Part shown: positions 9,233-18,641 of the stretch, piece by piece
Numbering within the stretch: position 1 is the stretch's first letter
Layout of the letters: every line of letters starts with the position of its first letter
Assembly (NCBI RefSeq): GCF_007744255.1
Contig: NZ_CP036267.1
Span: 5,158,001-5,222,000 of the forward strand
Origin: Thalassoglobus polymorphus
GTDB taxonomy: Bacteria; Planctomycetota; Planctomycetia; Planctomycetales; Planctomycetaceae
Direction: 5' to 3'
Length of the DNA: 64,000 nt
Notes under the pieces: generated by a model
What the model saw: only the letters and a program-made list of their open reading frames with translations
Told to the model about the DNA's origin: nothing
The model's database searches: none
Program-made: the position numbers and the translations under genes

Positions 9233-9535
9233 CCTAATGAGTTGGATGTAGCATTTCAAGCATTTCTTGCAGGGACGAGTGCTACATGAGAGCTTCACTT
9301 GCATACGATTTAAGCAAAGTTGCCTCTCGGATCAGCAGACTGCTGCCCCAAACATCAGCATGAAGCAAATGATTCGATTGTTTTTGTGAAGACAAAACAA
9401 GCGATTCACCAGATTTATCGGGCGTTGCAGTTCTGACGTCCACGCTCGAAAGTCGGAATTCAACTATGTTTGCGAGACTCACCTCGCAGGTTCCTGGTTG
9501 ACGTCAGGTGACAATCACTTACTAAGGATTTATTG
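9233..9535 (+). other. long untranslated leader of the glutamine synthetase gene
   Basis: About 300 nt separate the predicted sigma-54 start from the glnII ATG. The longest start-to-stop frame I read by hand is 25 codons (ATG at 9285). A Shine-Dalgarno-like TAAGGA lies just before the gene. The upstream part of the spacer (8908-9206) shows no gene. Confidence 0.35.
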
Positions 9536-10558
9536 ATGAGCAGCTCAAAAGCAAAACTGGAATACATCTGGCTTGATGGTTATAAGCCAACGCAAAGCCT
9601 GCGAAGCAAGACGAAAATCGTATCAAATTTCAGCGGAAAGCTTGAAGATTGTCCGATCTGGAGCTTCGACGGTTCCTCTACTGAACAGGCAGAAGGAGGA
9701 TCTTCAGACTGCCTCCTCAGACCAGTGGCAATCTACCCAGACTCCGCTCGCAAGAACGGCTGGTTGGTCATGACGGAAGTTCTCAACGCCGATGGAACTC
9801 CTCACGAATCGAATGGTCGAGCCACGATTGTCGACAACGATGAAGATTTCTGGTTTGGATTCGAACAGGAATACACGATTTGGGACATCAGTATTAACCG
9901 TCCCATCGGTTTCCCAGCTGAAGGATATCCGGGACCACAGGGGCCTTATTACTGTTCAGTTGGCTCCACGAACGCCATCGGTCGCGACCTCGTCGAAGAA
10001 CACCTCGATGAGTGCCTTGATGCAGGCCTCAACGTTGAGGGAATTAACGGCGAAGTGATGATGGGACAATGGGAGTTCCAAATTTTCGCGAAAGGGGCTG
10101 CAGAAGCTGGCGACCAAATTTGGGTTGCTCGTTACCTCCTCGAACGTTGTGGCGAAAAATACGGCTACAAAATCAACTGGCACTGTAAGCCAATGAAAGG
10201 AGACTGGAACGGTTCAGGGATGCACGCGAACTTTTCCAACACGCTCCTCCGAGAAGCAGGTGACAAAGCGATTTACGACAAAATCTGTCAGGCTTTCGAA
10301 CCAACTGTCCAAGATCACATCGCTGTGTACGGAGCCGACAACGACCAACGCTTAACCGGTTTCCACGAAACCCAGCGTATCGACCAATTCAGCTACGGTA
10401 TCTCAGACCGTAGTGCATCGATCCGCATTCCTATCGCGACTGTTGAATCGGGTTGGAAAGGCTGGCTCGAAGATCGTCGTCCTGCTTCAAACGCCGACCC
10501 TTACAAAGTGGCAGCTGTCATCATCGACACAGTCAAAAAAGCCTGTGCAACATTATAG
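9536..10558 (+). CDS. glnII: glutamine synthetase, type II (GSII)
   Basis: ATP-dependent ligation of ammonia to glutamate. The 340-residue length and sequence fit the eukaryote-like GSII class rather than the ~470-residue GSI. Signatures include IWSFDGSST near the N-terminus, the catalytic-domain segment EQEYT, and KPMKGDWNGSGMHANFS in the ATP/glutamate-binding region. ATG 9536 follows an in-frame TTG; ATG is preferred, with TAAGGA upstream. GSII lacks the adenylylation tyrosine loop of GSI, so control is probably transcriptional, consistent with the perfect sigma-54 site upstream. The stop TAG forms the first bases of repeat A2. Confidence 0.95.
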   Translation: MSSSKAKLEYIWLDGYKPTQSLRSKTKIVSNFSGKLEDCPIWSFDGSSTEQAEGGSSDCLLRPVAIYPDSARKNGWLVMTEVLNADGTPHESNGRATIVDNDEDFWFGFEQEYTIWDISINRPIGFPAEGYPGPQGPYYCSVGSTNAIGRDLVEEHLDECLDAGLNVEGINGEVMMGQWEFQIFAKGAAEAGDQIWVARYLLERCGEKYGYKINWHCKPMKGDWNGSGMHANFSNTLLREAGDKAIYDKICQAFEPTVQDHIAVYGADNDQRLTGFHETQRIDQFSYGISDRSASIRIPIATVESGWKGWLEDRRPASNADPYKVAAVIIDTVKKACATL

Positions 10559-10639
10559 AACCAGTCCGAAAACCTCTGGAACAGCCGCTTTCCTCAATGT
10601 TTGAGAGAGAGCAACTTCAAGTTTCAGGATCAGTTCCAG
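10556..10639 (+). repeat. family A foldback repeat, copy A2
   Basis: TAGAACCAGTCCGAAAACC at the left end, CTCAATGTTTGAGAGAGAGC in the centre, TTCAGGATCAGTTCCAG at the right end. Its first TAG is the stop codon of the glutamine synthetase gene. Confidence 0.92.
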
Positions 10640-10762
10640 GAAACTTCGACGACTCGATGACCTTAGCGACAAAGTTGTGATTCGTTTAATCGCGACCGCT
10701 TGCTGAAGTTTTGCGAGAACGAAGATTCCAAGTTCAATTGAGTACGTGAAATTGAAATCGTT

Positions 10763-10796
10763 AAACGCCCGGCAGTGATGTCGGGCGTTTTTCTTT
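10763..10796 (+). terminator. rho-independent terminator
   Basis: A 9-bp stem AAACGCCCG / CGGGCGTTT with a 10-nt loop, followed by TTCTTTT. It lies about 200 bp after the glutamine synthetase stop, beyond repeat A2, and ends that transcript before comM. Confidence 0.85.
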
Positions 10797-10987
10797 TCAC
10801 AAAGCGTTTTGTCCCGCAGTTTCTCCCGTACTTTCGTTGTTTTCAGCACGAAAAAAATGAGGTCCCTCTCTTTGGCCGAACGACACTTGCAGCCTGCGAG
10901 GCTGGCTGACAGAATACCTGATGGTGTGTCCACTATTTTATGAGACTCGACCGTATGGCATGGTCGGCAGACAAAAGTTATTTCTTC

Positions 10988-12526
10988 ATGCTGGCGAAAT
11001 TATTGACTTACTCGATCTTTGGGATCGATGCGAGACCGGTCGAAGTCGAAGTTGATATCTCACCGGCATCAATGCCGAAAACAATTCTCGTTGGTCTGGC
11101 TGAGGCAGCTGTCAAGGAGAGCACACATCGTATCGAACGAGCATTAGTCAACAGCGGATACACTCGCCCGGTTGACCGAATTGTCATCAACCTTTCGCCG
11201 GCTGACTTCCCCAAAGAGGCGTCATCATTTGACCTTCCAATAGCTCTGGGAGTCCTCGCTGCCAGCGGTCAACTGGAAACTTCTCTGTTCTCCGAATACA
11301 GCGCAGTTGGGGAACTGGCACTTGATGGAGTTGTCCGCAAAGTTCGCGGTGCGCTCTCAATGGCGCTCCAGGCTCGTGCCAACGGAAAGAAGGGACTCAT
11401 CGTCCCGGTTGAAAACTCTCGCGAAGCAGCTGTCGTCGATGGCATCGACGTTATTCCAGTCGGATCATTGGCGGAAGCGGTCGGGTTTTACACTGGAGTG
11501 CTCCCCATCGATCCGGTTCCGTTCAGCTGGGACGATGCTGTGGAAGAACATGGGACGTATCCTTTTGACTATTCGGATGTCAAAGGACAGGAGATGGCGA
11601 AACGAGCTGTCACCGTCGCAGCTGCTGGTCGGCATCACCTGCTAATGATTGGTTCCCCGGGAACAGGGAAGACATTACTTGCGCAAAGATTAGGAACCAT
11701 CTTGCCCCCGCTTTCCGCTGAGGAATCATTAGAAACAACACGCATATACAGTGCCGTTGGTCGCTTGGAAGAAGGTGAGTCACTACTCCTGCAACGCCCC
11801 TTTCGATCACCTCACCACACGATTTCACAAGCGGGACTGGTCGGTGGCGGAAGCATCCCGACTCCGGGTGAGATTAGCCTGGCACATCACGGCATCTTGT
11901 TTTTAGACGAGTTGCCTGAATTCAATCGAAACACTCTCGAAGTGATGCGGCAACCACTCGAAGAAAGCCGCGTCACCATTTCGCGAGCTGTTGGATCAGT
12001 GACCTTTCCAGCCAGCTTGATGCTGGTCTCCGCAATGAATCCCTGCCCTTGCGGGTATCGTGGAGATCCCAAACGGCAATGTCACTGCTCGCCAATGCAG
12101 ATCGAAAGGTATCTGTCGAAGATCAGCGGGCCTCTACTCGACCGCATCGACATTCACATCGAGGTTCCACCGGTTCCGTTCCGAGAACTCTCTGCACGAA
12201 CTGAAGGGACTCGTAGCGAAACCATGCGAGAACAAGTCATTGTCGCCAGAGAAGCACAACGGGAGCGATTCGGAAAAGATGGTTCGCTGGTCAACGGAAC
12301 GATGGCTCCTCAGCAAATTCGAAAGTATTGCAAGCTGAGCAAAGAGGCGGAATCATTACTCAAAGCTGCCATGGAAGAAATGGGACTGTCCGCCCGTGCA
12401 CACGATAAAATCCTTCGCGTCAGTCGCACAATCGCAGACCTCGACCAAGCTGAATTCATCGACGTTCCGCACCTCACCGAAGCAATCAATTATCGGACAC
12501 TCGACCGGAGTTCCTGGACGCAATAG
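10988..12526 (+). CDS. comM: YifB/ComM family AAA+ Mg-chelatase-like ATPase
   Basis: A 512-residue protein with an N-terminal Lon-S5-like domain (about 1-200), a Walker A GSPGTGKT (222-229), Walker B GILFLDE (about 302-308), and the cysteine cluster NPCPCGYRGDPKRQCHCS. The C-terminal Mg-chelatase domain ends with the sensor-2 region. ComM is a hexameric helicase that drives branch migration during integration of transformed DNA; other lineages keep it under the name YifB. I chose ATG 10988 (MLAKLLTYSIFGIDA) because family members start there; an in-frame ATG at 10940 would add 16 poorly conserved residues. The next gene starts one base after its stop. Confidence 0.92.
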   Translation: MLAKLLTYSIFGIDARPVEVEVDISPASMPKTILVGLAEAAVKESTHRIERALVNSGYTRPVDRIVINLSPADFPKEASSFDLPIALGVLAASGQLETSLFSEYSAVGELALDGVVRKVRGALSMALQARANGKKGLIVPVENSREAAVVDGIDVIPVGSLAEAVGFYTGVLPIDPVPFSWDDAVEEHGTYPFDYSDVKGQEMAKRAVTVAAAGRHHLLMIGSPGTGKTLLAQRLGTILPPLSAEESLETTRIYSAVGRLEEGESLLLQRPFRSPHHTISQAGLVGGGSIPTPGEISLAHHGILFLDELPEFNRNTLEVMRQPLEESRVTISRAVGSVTFPASLMLVSAMNPCPCGYRGDPKRQCHCSPMQIERYLSKISGPLLDRIDIHIEVPPVPFRELSARTEGTRSETMREQVIVAREAQRERFGKDGSLVNGTMAPQQIRKYCKLSKEAESLLKAAMEEMGLSARAHDKILRVSRTIADLDQAEFIDVPHLTEAINYRTLDRSSWTQ

Positions 12527-13318
12527 ATGACACAAAAAACGGAATGTGGACCAGATTACAGAGTCATTCTTCTCGGCGCCAGTAACCTCACATTAGGGCT
12601 GCCGCGATTGGTCCACTCGTTGCGAACAGCTCTTCCTGGAACAGTCGAGATAATCTCTGCTCATGGACATGGTCGGTCTTTCTTGAAGTGGAGCTACGTT
12701 TTCTACCGCGGTTTACCGTCCATCACTCATTGCGATTTATGGAGCGACCTTGAAAAGAGACCAGCTGCAAAAGTGACTTATGCTCTCGTCACGGATTTAG
12801 GGTGCGATCTGTTCTATGGGGCAAAGCCCGATCAAATCATTGATGCGGTTGGAACCTGCCTGAATCGGCTGTCAAAACTCGGAGCGAAGACTGTCTTCGT
12901 TCGCCCGCCGCTAGAACGTTTGTACCAAATCAGCGACTGGCATTATTACGTCGTAAAAAACATTTTCTTCCCGGGCCCAACTGTTCGCTGGCCACTGATG
13001 CGAGAGTACATTACCGAAGTCGACCACGGTGTTTCAGGAATTGCCGAAAGCCTGGGCTGTTCGATTCTGGCCCCAAAAATCAGCTGGTTCGGGTTCGATC
13101 CAATTCACATCAAACGCAAGCAGCGAAACCTTGCCTGGCAAGAAATCGTAAAAACCTGGAGAGCCACCGAGGCGCTTCAAGTTGCCACTCCGGGTCTCGG
13201 GACATCCTTCCATACCTGGACAAGAAAAGCCTCGTCCAGAAAAGTTTGGTGGATCCCCAACACCCACTCCCAGCCGAGTTACCAATGGGCCGACGGCTCG
13301 TCACTGTCAGTCTACTAG
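12527..13318 (+). CDS. SGNH/GDSL-like hydrolase, function unknown
   Basis: A 263-residue protein starting directly after the comM stop (TAGATG), so probably cotranscribed and coupled. LLGASNLTLG places Ser19 where SGNH hydrolases have the block I nucleophile. FDPIHIK gives the block V Asp191 and His194. The block III Asn is not clear (TDLGCDLF instead of GxND), so activity is uncertain. No signal peptide. The C-terminal ~45 residues are basic and low in conservation signals. The stop TAG (13316-13318) coincides with the first bases of a degenerate family B repeat. Confidence 0.6.
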   Translation: MTQKTECGPDYRVILLGASNLTLGLPRLVHSLRTALPGTVEIISAHGHGRSFLKWSYVFYRGLPSITHCDLWSDLEKRPAAKVTYALVTDLGCDLFYGAKPDQIIDAVGTCLNRLSKLGAKTVFVRPPLERLYQISDWHYYVVKNIFFPGPTVRWPLMREYITEVDHGVSGIAESLGCSILAPKISWFGFDPIHIKRKQRNLAWQEIVKTWRATEALQVATPGLGTSFHTWTRKASSRKVWWIPNTHSQPSYQWADGSSLSVY

Positions 13319-13363
13319 AACAGTTTGCTTTAGAACAGTTTTCTCTACCGTGTGCCTATGAAG
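13316..13363 (+). repeat. family B repeat, degenerate module 1
   Basis: TAGAACAGTTTGCTTTAGAA, then ACCGTGTGCCTATGAAGG, matching the hairpin and GTGTGCCCGTGAAG modules of family B. It starts within the SGNH-like gene's stop codon. Confidence 0.6.
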
Positions 13364-13414
13364 GTGCTGTATTCGAGCCACTTTCACAGGTGCAACTTTC
13401 CCATCACGACTGAG

Positions 13415-14314
13415 TCATTCAATAACCGGGGCTGGGATTGGCTCGACCTCTCGATTTTGATTCCTGAGACTTTCCGCTTGCAGTTGTTCTATCTTTTTAA
13501 GGATGAGTTCCTGGCGTGCTTCAACTTCGCCACGAAGTTGATTGAGTTCATCTCGAAGTTGCGTGACTTCCAGAGAAGTATCGTCGACGAGCAGATTCGA
13601 GTCATCATACAAGTGATCATGATCCGCAAAGAGCGGGCTGAGACTCTCCGGGATTCGGTGCCGACGTGCATCGAGAATGTGGCGAGCGTTATCGTCGAGA
13701 TCCTCCCAGAGAATCGGAGCGACTTGAACGTCAAGAATTTCCTGCTTCCTGCGGATCGTCAATGTGATTGCCTCACCTTCACTTTTGCGAACTTCGCTTT
13801 GCAAATGTGGCAAGGATAATACCGGTTGGTCGTTAACCTGCATTAAAAGATCAAACTTTTGAAGTCCCCCAATGGCTGCTGGTCCGTCGTCGATCACTGC
13901 CGTCACGAGAAGTCCCTGTTGATCGCGAACACCTAAGAGTTCATGGTATCCATCCGGAATTTTCTTGACTGTTATGCCAATGAAATAAAGGTCGTTCGGA
14001 TCAAGCTCGGATTCTGGAACGAGATACGGCTTCACCAAATCCTTAACAATCACAGGAGCCCGAATCGCATCTTCTGAATCAAAGGAGTACTTCTTTCCAT
14101 CCGGCCCAGTGATGATGATTCGATTGCGCGTTTTTAGATCAGTCTGATCGGTCACAACCCTTTCATCCTGTACCGGAACAGCTTCGTCAACACCAGCCTC
14201 ATTGGTTTCCGGCGCGACATTTGGCGAGACAACCTGAACCTCACTCATCGCTCGAGTTGAAAGAGCAGCTGTCGTTGTCAAAATAAAGAGAGTGCAAAAT
14301 GAGTAAGTTTTCAT
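13415..14314 (-). CDS. exported PDZ-domain protein
   Basis: A 299-residue protein with a signal peptide (about 1-23), a low-complexity acidic linker, and a PDZ domain around residues 110-200. The PDZ domain includes GLLVTAVIDDGPAAIGGL and FDLLMQVNDQPVLSLPHL, the binding-groove strand and following helix. The C-terminal ~60 residues (LRDELNQLRGEVEARQELIL) form heptads typical of a coiled coil. There is no protease domain, so it is an envelope scaffold or sensor rather than a DegP-type enzyme. It is transcribed alone. Confidence 0.75.
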   Translation of the reverse strand: MKTYSFCTLFILTTTAALSTRAMSEVQVVSPNVAPETNEAGVDEAVPVQDERVVTDQTDLKTRNRIIITGPDGKKYSFDSEDAIRAPVIVKDLVKPYLVPESELDPNDLYFIGITVKKIPDGYHELLGVRDQQGLLVTAVIDDGPAAIGGLQKFDLLMQVNDQPVLSLPHLQSEVRKSEGEAITLTIRRKQEILDVQVAPILWEDLDDNARHILDARRHRIPESLSPLFADHDHLYDDSNLLVDDTSLEVTQLRDELNQLRGEVEARQELILKKIEQLQAESLRNQNREVEPIPAPVIE

Positions 14315-14413
14315 TGTTCTTTCCTGTCATGTTAGCGATGTTTCGGAGAGTTCCACGTTGGTATTCAGCAGTAGACAGCTTCCTTGGAGAAGAGAAATTT
14401 GGCGGCGATGATT

Positions 14414-14462
14414 GCTAGAGCAGTCTGCTTTACCGTGTGCCCGTGAAGAACGCATTTCTCTA
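14414..14462 (+). repeat. family B repeat, module 1, joined to A3
   Basis: CTAGAGCAGTCTGCTTTACC followed by GTGTGCCCGTGAAGAACGC and ATTTCTCTAG. Its right-end CTAG is shared with the start of family A copy A3. Confidence 0.8.
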
Positions 14463-14541
14463 GAACCAGTCCGAAAACCTCTGGAATAGCCGCTTTTCTC
14501 AACGTTTGAGAGAGCATTTTCAAGTTTCAGGATCAGTTCTA
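14461..14541 (+). repeat. family A foldback repeat, copy A3
   Basis: TAGAACCAGTCCGAAAACC to CAGGATCAGTTCTA, with the CTCAACGTTTGAGAGAGC core. It directly abuts a family B module, forming a composite upstream of the PAP2 gene. Confidence 0.92.
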
Positions 14542-14730
14542 AAAAATGCTGTTTGCTTTCTTCTTTGCAGATCCTTCTCCTTTTCGATAATGCAGATACC
14601 GCGCCAAACCAGAAACTTTTCTTTAGAGGGAACTCATCAACACTGCCAATGTTCGAATGAGGCGCTGTCAGCTGGAATGCGATTTGCTTTTCACTTTCAC
14701 TCCAAGCTGGATTTTATTTGAAAGAGTCTG

Positions 14731-15453
14731 ATGGATTTTCTTGTTCGAACTTATCAGTGGATTGTGCGCGATGAACTGCTCACCTTCTCATTGGTGCTAG
14801 TGATCCTGTTGGGTGGATGGATTTTTGTATCCATCGCAGATGAAGTCGTCGAAGGTGAAAGCCATGAACTCGACAAACGGATATTGTTGAGTTTGAGAGA
14901 TGCGGAGAATCGAAGTGATCCGATAGGTCCGACCTGGTTTGAAGAAATGGCCCGCGACATCACCGCACTCGGCAGCGTTGTTGCACTGATGATTTTCACT
15001 GCGACAACAGCGGGGCATCTGTATTTCACCAAACAGCCGTGGATAGCAGTTTTCGTGGTGATCGCCGTCCTGAGTGGAACAGCGATGAGCTCTGCCTTGA
15101 AACTCGGCTTCAATCGACCTCGCCCAGATCTCGTGCCGCATGAAACTCGTATCTACACAAAGAGTTTTCCCAGCGGTCACTCTGCGATGTCATCGATCGC
15201 TTACTTAACACTGGGAGCAGTCATGGCCCGCGCTGAACGCAGACGGAGAGCAAAAGTGTTTCTGCTGGCTGTGCCGGTGTTCCTGCTGCTTATCGTTGGA
15301 ATGAGCCGCGTCTATCTGGGAGTGCACTGGCCGACCGATGTCTTGGCAGGTTGGGCTTTTGGTGTATCGTGGGCGGCTGCATCGTGGTTAATTTTCGAAC
15401 TCCTGCAACGTCGCTTTCATCTCAACATTCAATCAGAATCTTCATCGTCTTAA
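14731..15453 (+). CDS. PAP2-family membrane phosphatase
   Basis: A 240-residue integral membrane protein with all three phosphatidic-acid-phosphatase motifs: K124-x-GFNRPRP (C1), PSGH at 147-150 (C2), and SRVYLGVHWPTD with His199 and Asp203 (C3). Around five to six hydrophobic helices put the active site on the outer face of the inner membrane. Likely substrates are phosphatidylglycerol phosphate, undecaprenyl pyrophosphate or phosphatidate; the sequence cannot decide. It has its own spacer on both sides. Confidence 0.88.
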   Translation: MDFLVRTYQWIVRDELLTFSLVLVILLGGWIFVSIADEVVEGESHELDKRILLSLRDAENRSDPIGPTWFEEMARDITALGSVVALMIFTATTAGHLYFTKQPWIAVFVVIAVLSGTAMSSALKLGFNRPRPDLVPHETRIYTKSFPSGHSAMSSIAYLTLGAVMARAERRRRAKVFLLAVPVFLLLIVGMSRVYLGVHWPTDVLAGWAFGVSWAAASWLIFELLQRRFHLNIQSESSSS

Positions 15454-15563
15454 ATTCTCCGTGGCCCCGAAGACAGTTTGCATGAGTTCAAAATTGCTTG
15501 TCATACGGCAGAACCTGAAGACTGTTCGTGGAACTGCAATTGAGCTCTCCTCCCATCTATCAA

Positions 15564-15902
15564 TCAGGCTTTTTTGACGAATTCAGACTTCAGTTGCATC
15601 GAACCGAATCCATCAATCTTGCAATCGATATCGTGGTCCCCTTCGATCAAACGTATGTTTTTGACCTTTGTCCCTGCCTTCAGCACAGATGACGCTCCTC
15701 GGACCTTGAGGTCTTTGATCACCAATACTGCGTCGCCGTTATTCAATTCGTTCCCGTTCGCATCTTTCCACACACGAACCTCCTCCGATGCCTCCATTTC
15801 TTCGCGAGTCCATTCGTGTGCACATTCGGGACAAACAAGAAGGTTGCGGTCTTCGTAGGTATAAACCGATTGGCATTCGGGGCAGGGGGGCAACGTCGTC
15901 AT
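15564..15902 (-). CDS. phnA: PhnA/YjdM family zinc-ribbon protein
   Basis: 112 residues. The N-terminal zinc ribbon uses Cys7, Cys10, Cys24 and Cys27 (CPEC ... CPEC). The PhnA C-terminal domain follows, with [20 protein letters not shown] and [15 protein letters not shown]. The family was named for neighbourhood to phosphonate genes in E. coli, but its function there is not established. No phosphonate genes are near here. Length is standard and the protein is cytosolic. Confidence 0.92.
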   Translation of the reverse strand: MTTLPPCPECQSVYTYEDRNLLVCPECAHEWTREEMEASEEVRVWKDANGNELNNGDAVLVIKDLKVRGASSVLKAGTKVKNIRLIEGDHDIDCKIDGFGSMQLKSEFVKKA

Positions 15903-16190
15903 CTCATTCTTCTCCAGTCGTCGTCAGTTCTTCTCTGCAGATTCGCTCTGCTCTCTGCCAGATCAATATAGCGATCCTCGGCCGCTAAGGCATCTCTACG
16001 AAATTCGCCAACAGCTGATCTCCTCCCGCCGAACTTAGCTGTATCAAGACGTCTCTCGAAGTTTTCAGCAGGCTTGATGTCGGACTCATCAAATTCCATC
16101 GAAATGTCATTTTATCTTGAGCCAACTTGTACCGATCCAGAAATCGTCAGAATGAAAGATTTTCGGACCCGTTCTTATTAAACTCTTTGA

Positions 16191-16901
16191 ATGGATCCAA
16201 TTACACAGCTCATTTTACTGACTGCCATCGCTGGGGCCGCCATTCCAGTGGGGGGGCTCATTGCCTCTATCGAACATATCCAACCGCAGTGGTTGGAGGA
16301 TGAATTCCGGCACACCGTTATGGCGTTCGGTGGAGGAGCATTGATTTCTGCAGTCGCGTTGGCGCTGATCCCCGATGGAACCTCAATGATCACCACCTGG
16401 GAGGTGATTGTGGCCTTTGCATTGGGAGGACTGTTTTTTTGGGGGCTGCAAGTGTTGCTCGACCGCAGTCAATCCTCCGCATCGCAACTCACTGCAATGT
16501 TGTCCGACTTCATTCCTGAAGTTATCGCACTCGGAGCTGTCATCGCGAGCGGGAAAAAAGGTGCCGTGTTATTAGCGTTGATTATTGCATTACAAAATGT
16601 CCCTGAAGGATTCAATTCTTACCGAGAATTCCAAAGGAACGGGATTCCGAAGAAGAGAATCTTGCTTTGGTTTACCATCGCTGCAATGCTCGGTCCGTTG
16701 TTGGGCGTGTTCGGATATCAGATCATCGCTGAGCAGACAAGAATCCTGGGATGGATGCAAGTCTTCGCAGCTGCTGGCATCCTCTACCTTGTTTTTGAGG
16801 ACATCGCGCCACAGGTCACGCTGAAGAACAGTCGCTTTCCGTCACTTGGCGCTCTGCTCGGTTTCTTACTCGGATTGATCGGGAAGTTGCTCGAAAGTTA
16901 A
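16191..16901 (+). CDS. ZIP-family metal permease
   Basis: A 236-residue protein of about eight helices. Key family features are helix 4 LIIALQNVPEGFNSYREFQ (the NxPEG metal-binding motif of ZIP transporters) and helix 5 IAAMLGPLLGVFGY. It begins right at the first helix, so no signal peptide. Likely imports or exports Zn2+, Mn2+ or a related divalent metal; specificity cannot be read. The stop (TAA, 16899-16901) overlaps the start of the next gene, implying coupling. Confidence 0.82.
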   Translation: MDPITQLILLTAIAGAAIPVGGLIASIEHIQPQWLEDEFRHTVMAFGGGALISAVALALIPDGTSMITTWEVIVAFALGGLFFWGLQVLLDRSQSSASQLTAMLSDFIPEVIALGAVIASGKKGAVLLALIIALQNVPEGFNSYREFQRNGIPKKRILLWFTIAAMLGPLLGVFGYQIIAEQTRILGWMQVFAAAGILYLVFEDIAPQVTLKNSRFPSLGALLGFLLGLIGKLLES

Positions 16902-17479
16902 TGATGAACCTTAAAGACCAAAACAATCAAGTTTCCCAAGCAGCCATCTTTGCAACTGCCTTTCCAGTCCCGGGGCAGGAACACCAATGGGAACAGGCGC
17001 TCGGAGATCTGATTCGAACTTCATCGACCTTTCCCGGTCATCAAGGCTCGATGGTTCTGCAACCTGAATCTCCAGATCAGCTTTTTTATCGCGTGATCAC
17101 CAAGTTCGACACTCATGAAAACATGCGTCGCTGGTACGAATCTGCTGAACGAGAAGAAAAGGTTGCGCAGCTCAAACCATTCGAGCAACAGCCCGCAGAG
17201 GTTCAACATCTGACCGGTTTTGAGACATGGTTCATTCCTCCAGCTGGCTCAAACGCAACAGCTCAAGCGCCTCCGAAATATAAAATGTTTGTCGTAGTCT
17301 GGATTGCAGTCTACCTGGCTGTTCTGCCAATGATCTCTATCCTGAAACCCTTGACGGACGGGATTCCACAATTATTAGCAAGTGCACTCTTAGCTGCCAC
17401 CAGTGTCGCAATGATGACATGGATCGTCCTGCCGCTTCTGATGAAGCTGTTCCAAGGCTGGTTGTACCCAAAATCCTAA
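16901..17479 (+). CDS. ABM-domain protein with C-terminal membrane helices
   Basis: 192 residues. Residues about 12-105 form an antibiotic-biosynthesis-monooxygenase (dimeric alpha/beta barrel) domain with HQGSMVLQPES and FYRVITKFDTHENMRRWYES. Two transmembrane helices follow (about 126-146 and 155-180). Such fusions are found in many bacteria with no assigned function. ATG at 16901 overlaps the ZIP stop; a second ATG directly follows. The pairing suggests a shared membrane role, which is inference. Confidence 0.72.
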   Translation: MMNLKDQNNQVSQAAIFATAFPVPGQEHQWEQALGDLIRTSSTFPGHQGSMVLQPESPDQLFYRVITKFDTHENMRRWYESAEREEKVAQLKPFEQQPAEVQHLTGFETWFIPPAGSNATAQAPPKYKMFVVVWIAVYLAVLPMISILKPLTDGIPQLLASALLAATSVAMMTWIVLPLLMKLFQGWLYPKS

Positions 17480-17697
17480 GTTTCTCAGCTCTCACGAATT
17501 ATGAACAACAGCTCACGATGACAGCAAACATGCCAATTACAGCAGTTTTCTTCGTATCTTTGAGCTGAACAGCACCACATTGCGACTTGTGGTTCATTCA
17601 AGCTGGATTAACATCCAACGACAATTGTGAAGCCAGCAAGTCAAAGAGCTTAGGAAAACCTCGAGCCAGCTATTAATGCAGGCCCTCCAGAAAACAC

Positions 17698-17742
17698 GCG
17701 GTGCCCTAAACCTTTTAACAGAAAAACCTTAGGGCACACCGC
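17698..17742 (+). other. stem-loop of unknown function
   Basis: GTGCCCTAA (17701-17709) pairs perfectly with TTAGGGCAC (17729-17737); the stem extends by GCG/CGC with a bulge. There is no T-tract, so it is not a classical terminator. It lies in the 456-bp spacer after the ABM-domain gene, which otherwise holds only degenerate repeat A7. Confidence 0.45.
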
Positions 17743-17835
17743 ACCCAAAAGCATAATTTCCGAGCCGATTCACCAAAGCTCATTTGTGCAGGCTGTGCCA
17801 CTGCGGGGACTCGCGAAGAAGTTGCACAGTCAAAC

Positions 17836-17918
17836 GAAAACTGATCCAAATACCTGAAATTGCTCTTTCGAACAGTGAGAAAATTTCTCAGCAGAGAATT
17901 TTCCGAGAGGGTTTTAAC
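17836..17918 (-). repeat. family A repeat, degenerate copy A7
   Basis: Full-length alignment by eye to the minus orientation: AAACTGATCC, CCTGAAATTGCTCTTTCGAA, CAGTGAGAAAATTTCTC, ending TTTTCCGAGAGGGTTTTAAC. Both ends and core are recognisable despite many substitutions. It ends 17 bp before the HAD gene start. Confidence 0.6.
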
Positions 17919-17935
17919 GCATCAAGTGAGAGAAA

Positions 17936-18589
17936 ATGATTAAAGCGGTTGTATTTGACATGGACGGCTTGATGATCGACTCCCAACCCTACTGGCACGA
18001 GGCTCAGGTTGAATTCTTTTCACAGCTTGGGACTCCCATAGCGGAGCAAGACATGGTTGATACGACAGGGATGCGTATCGACCAGATTGTCAAAATCTAC
18101 TTTGCTGAATTGCCGTGGGAGGAGGACCGCTATCAGGAAGCGTGCGATCAGATGCTCGACTACGTGCTGGAGTCCATCCGCAAGCACAAGCCAGCAATGC
18201 CGGGATTGAACCATGCCATCGAAACCTGTCGTCAAGAAGGGGTGCAATTGGCAATCGCGTCCTCTTCCCCGATGAGCCTCATCGATGCGACCATTGAGGT
18301 TCTGGAACTCGATGGCATTTTTTCAGTGAAATCATCCGGTGCAGATTTACGCTACGGAAAGCCACACCCTGAAGTCTACCTGAACGCCTGTGACGATTTA
18401 AATATCGAGCCACAACACTGCCTGGCTATCGAAGATTCGTTCGTCGGATTGCTCTCAGCAAAATCTGCACAAATGAAAACAATCGTTGTCCCTGAACCTT
18501 CGTTCGCCAAAGAGAAACATTTTGCCATCGCTGATTTCCAACTTGCATCGCTCAATGACCTCACCCCCGACATGGTGCAATCCCTGTAA
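17936..18589 (+). CDS. hxpB: HAD phosphatase, HxpB (YniC)-like hexitol phosphatase
   Basis: 217 residues, HAD subfamily IA. Motif I is FDMDGLMIDS (Asp8, Asp10), motif II ASSSP, motif III Lys in YGKPHPEVYL, motif IV IEDSFVG. The cap domain reads GMRIDQIV and LPWEE, close to E. coli HxpB/YniC, which hydrolyses sugar-alcohol phosphates and 2-deoxyglucose-6-phosphate. Beta-phosphoglucomutase is the main alternative, but the cap fits HxpB better. The exact substrate remains inference. Confidence 0.82.
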   Translation: MIKAVVFDMDGLMIDSQPYWHEAQVEFFSQLGTPIAEQDMVDTTGMRIDQIVKIYFAELPWEEDRYQEACDQMLDYVLESIRKHKPAMPGLNHAIETCRQEGVQLAIASSSPMSLIDATIEVLELDGIFSVKSSGADLRYGKPHPEVYLNACDDLNIEPQHCLAIEDSFVGLLSAKSAQMKTIVVPEPSFAKEKHFAIADFQLASLNDLTPDMVQSL

Positions 18590-18641
18590 GCATTTCCCCA
18601 ATGAGCAATGAATGAACTCATAGTCGCGTTCTCCCTCGTGG

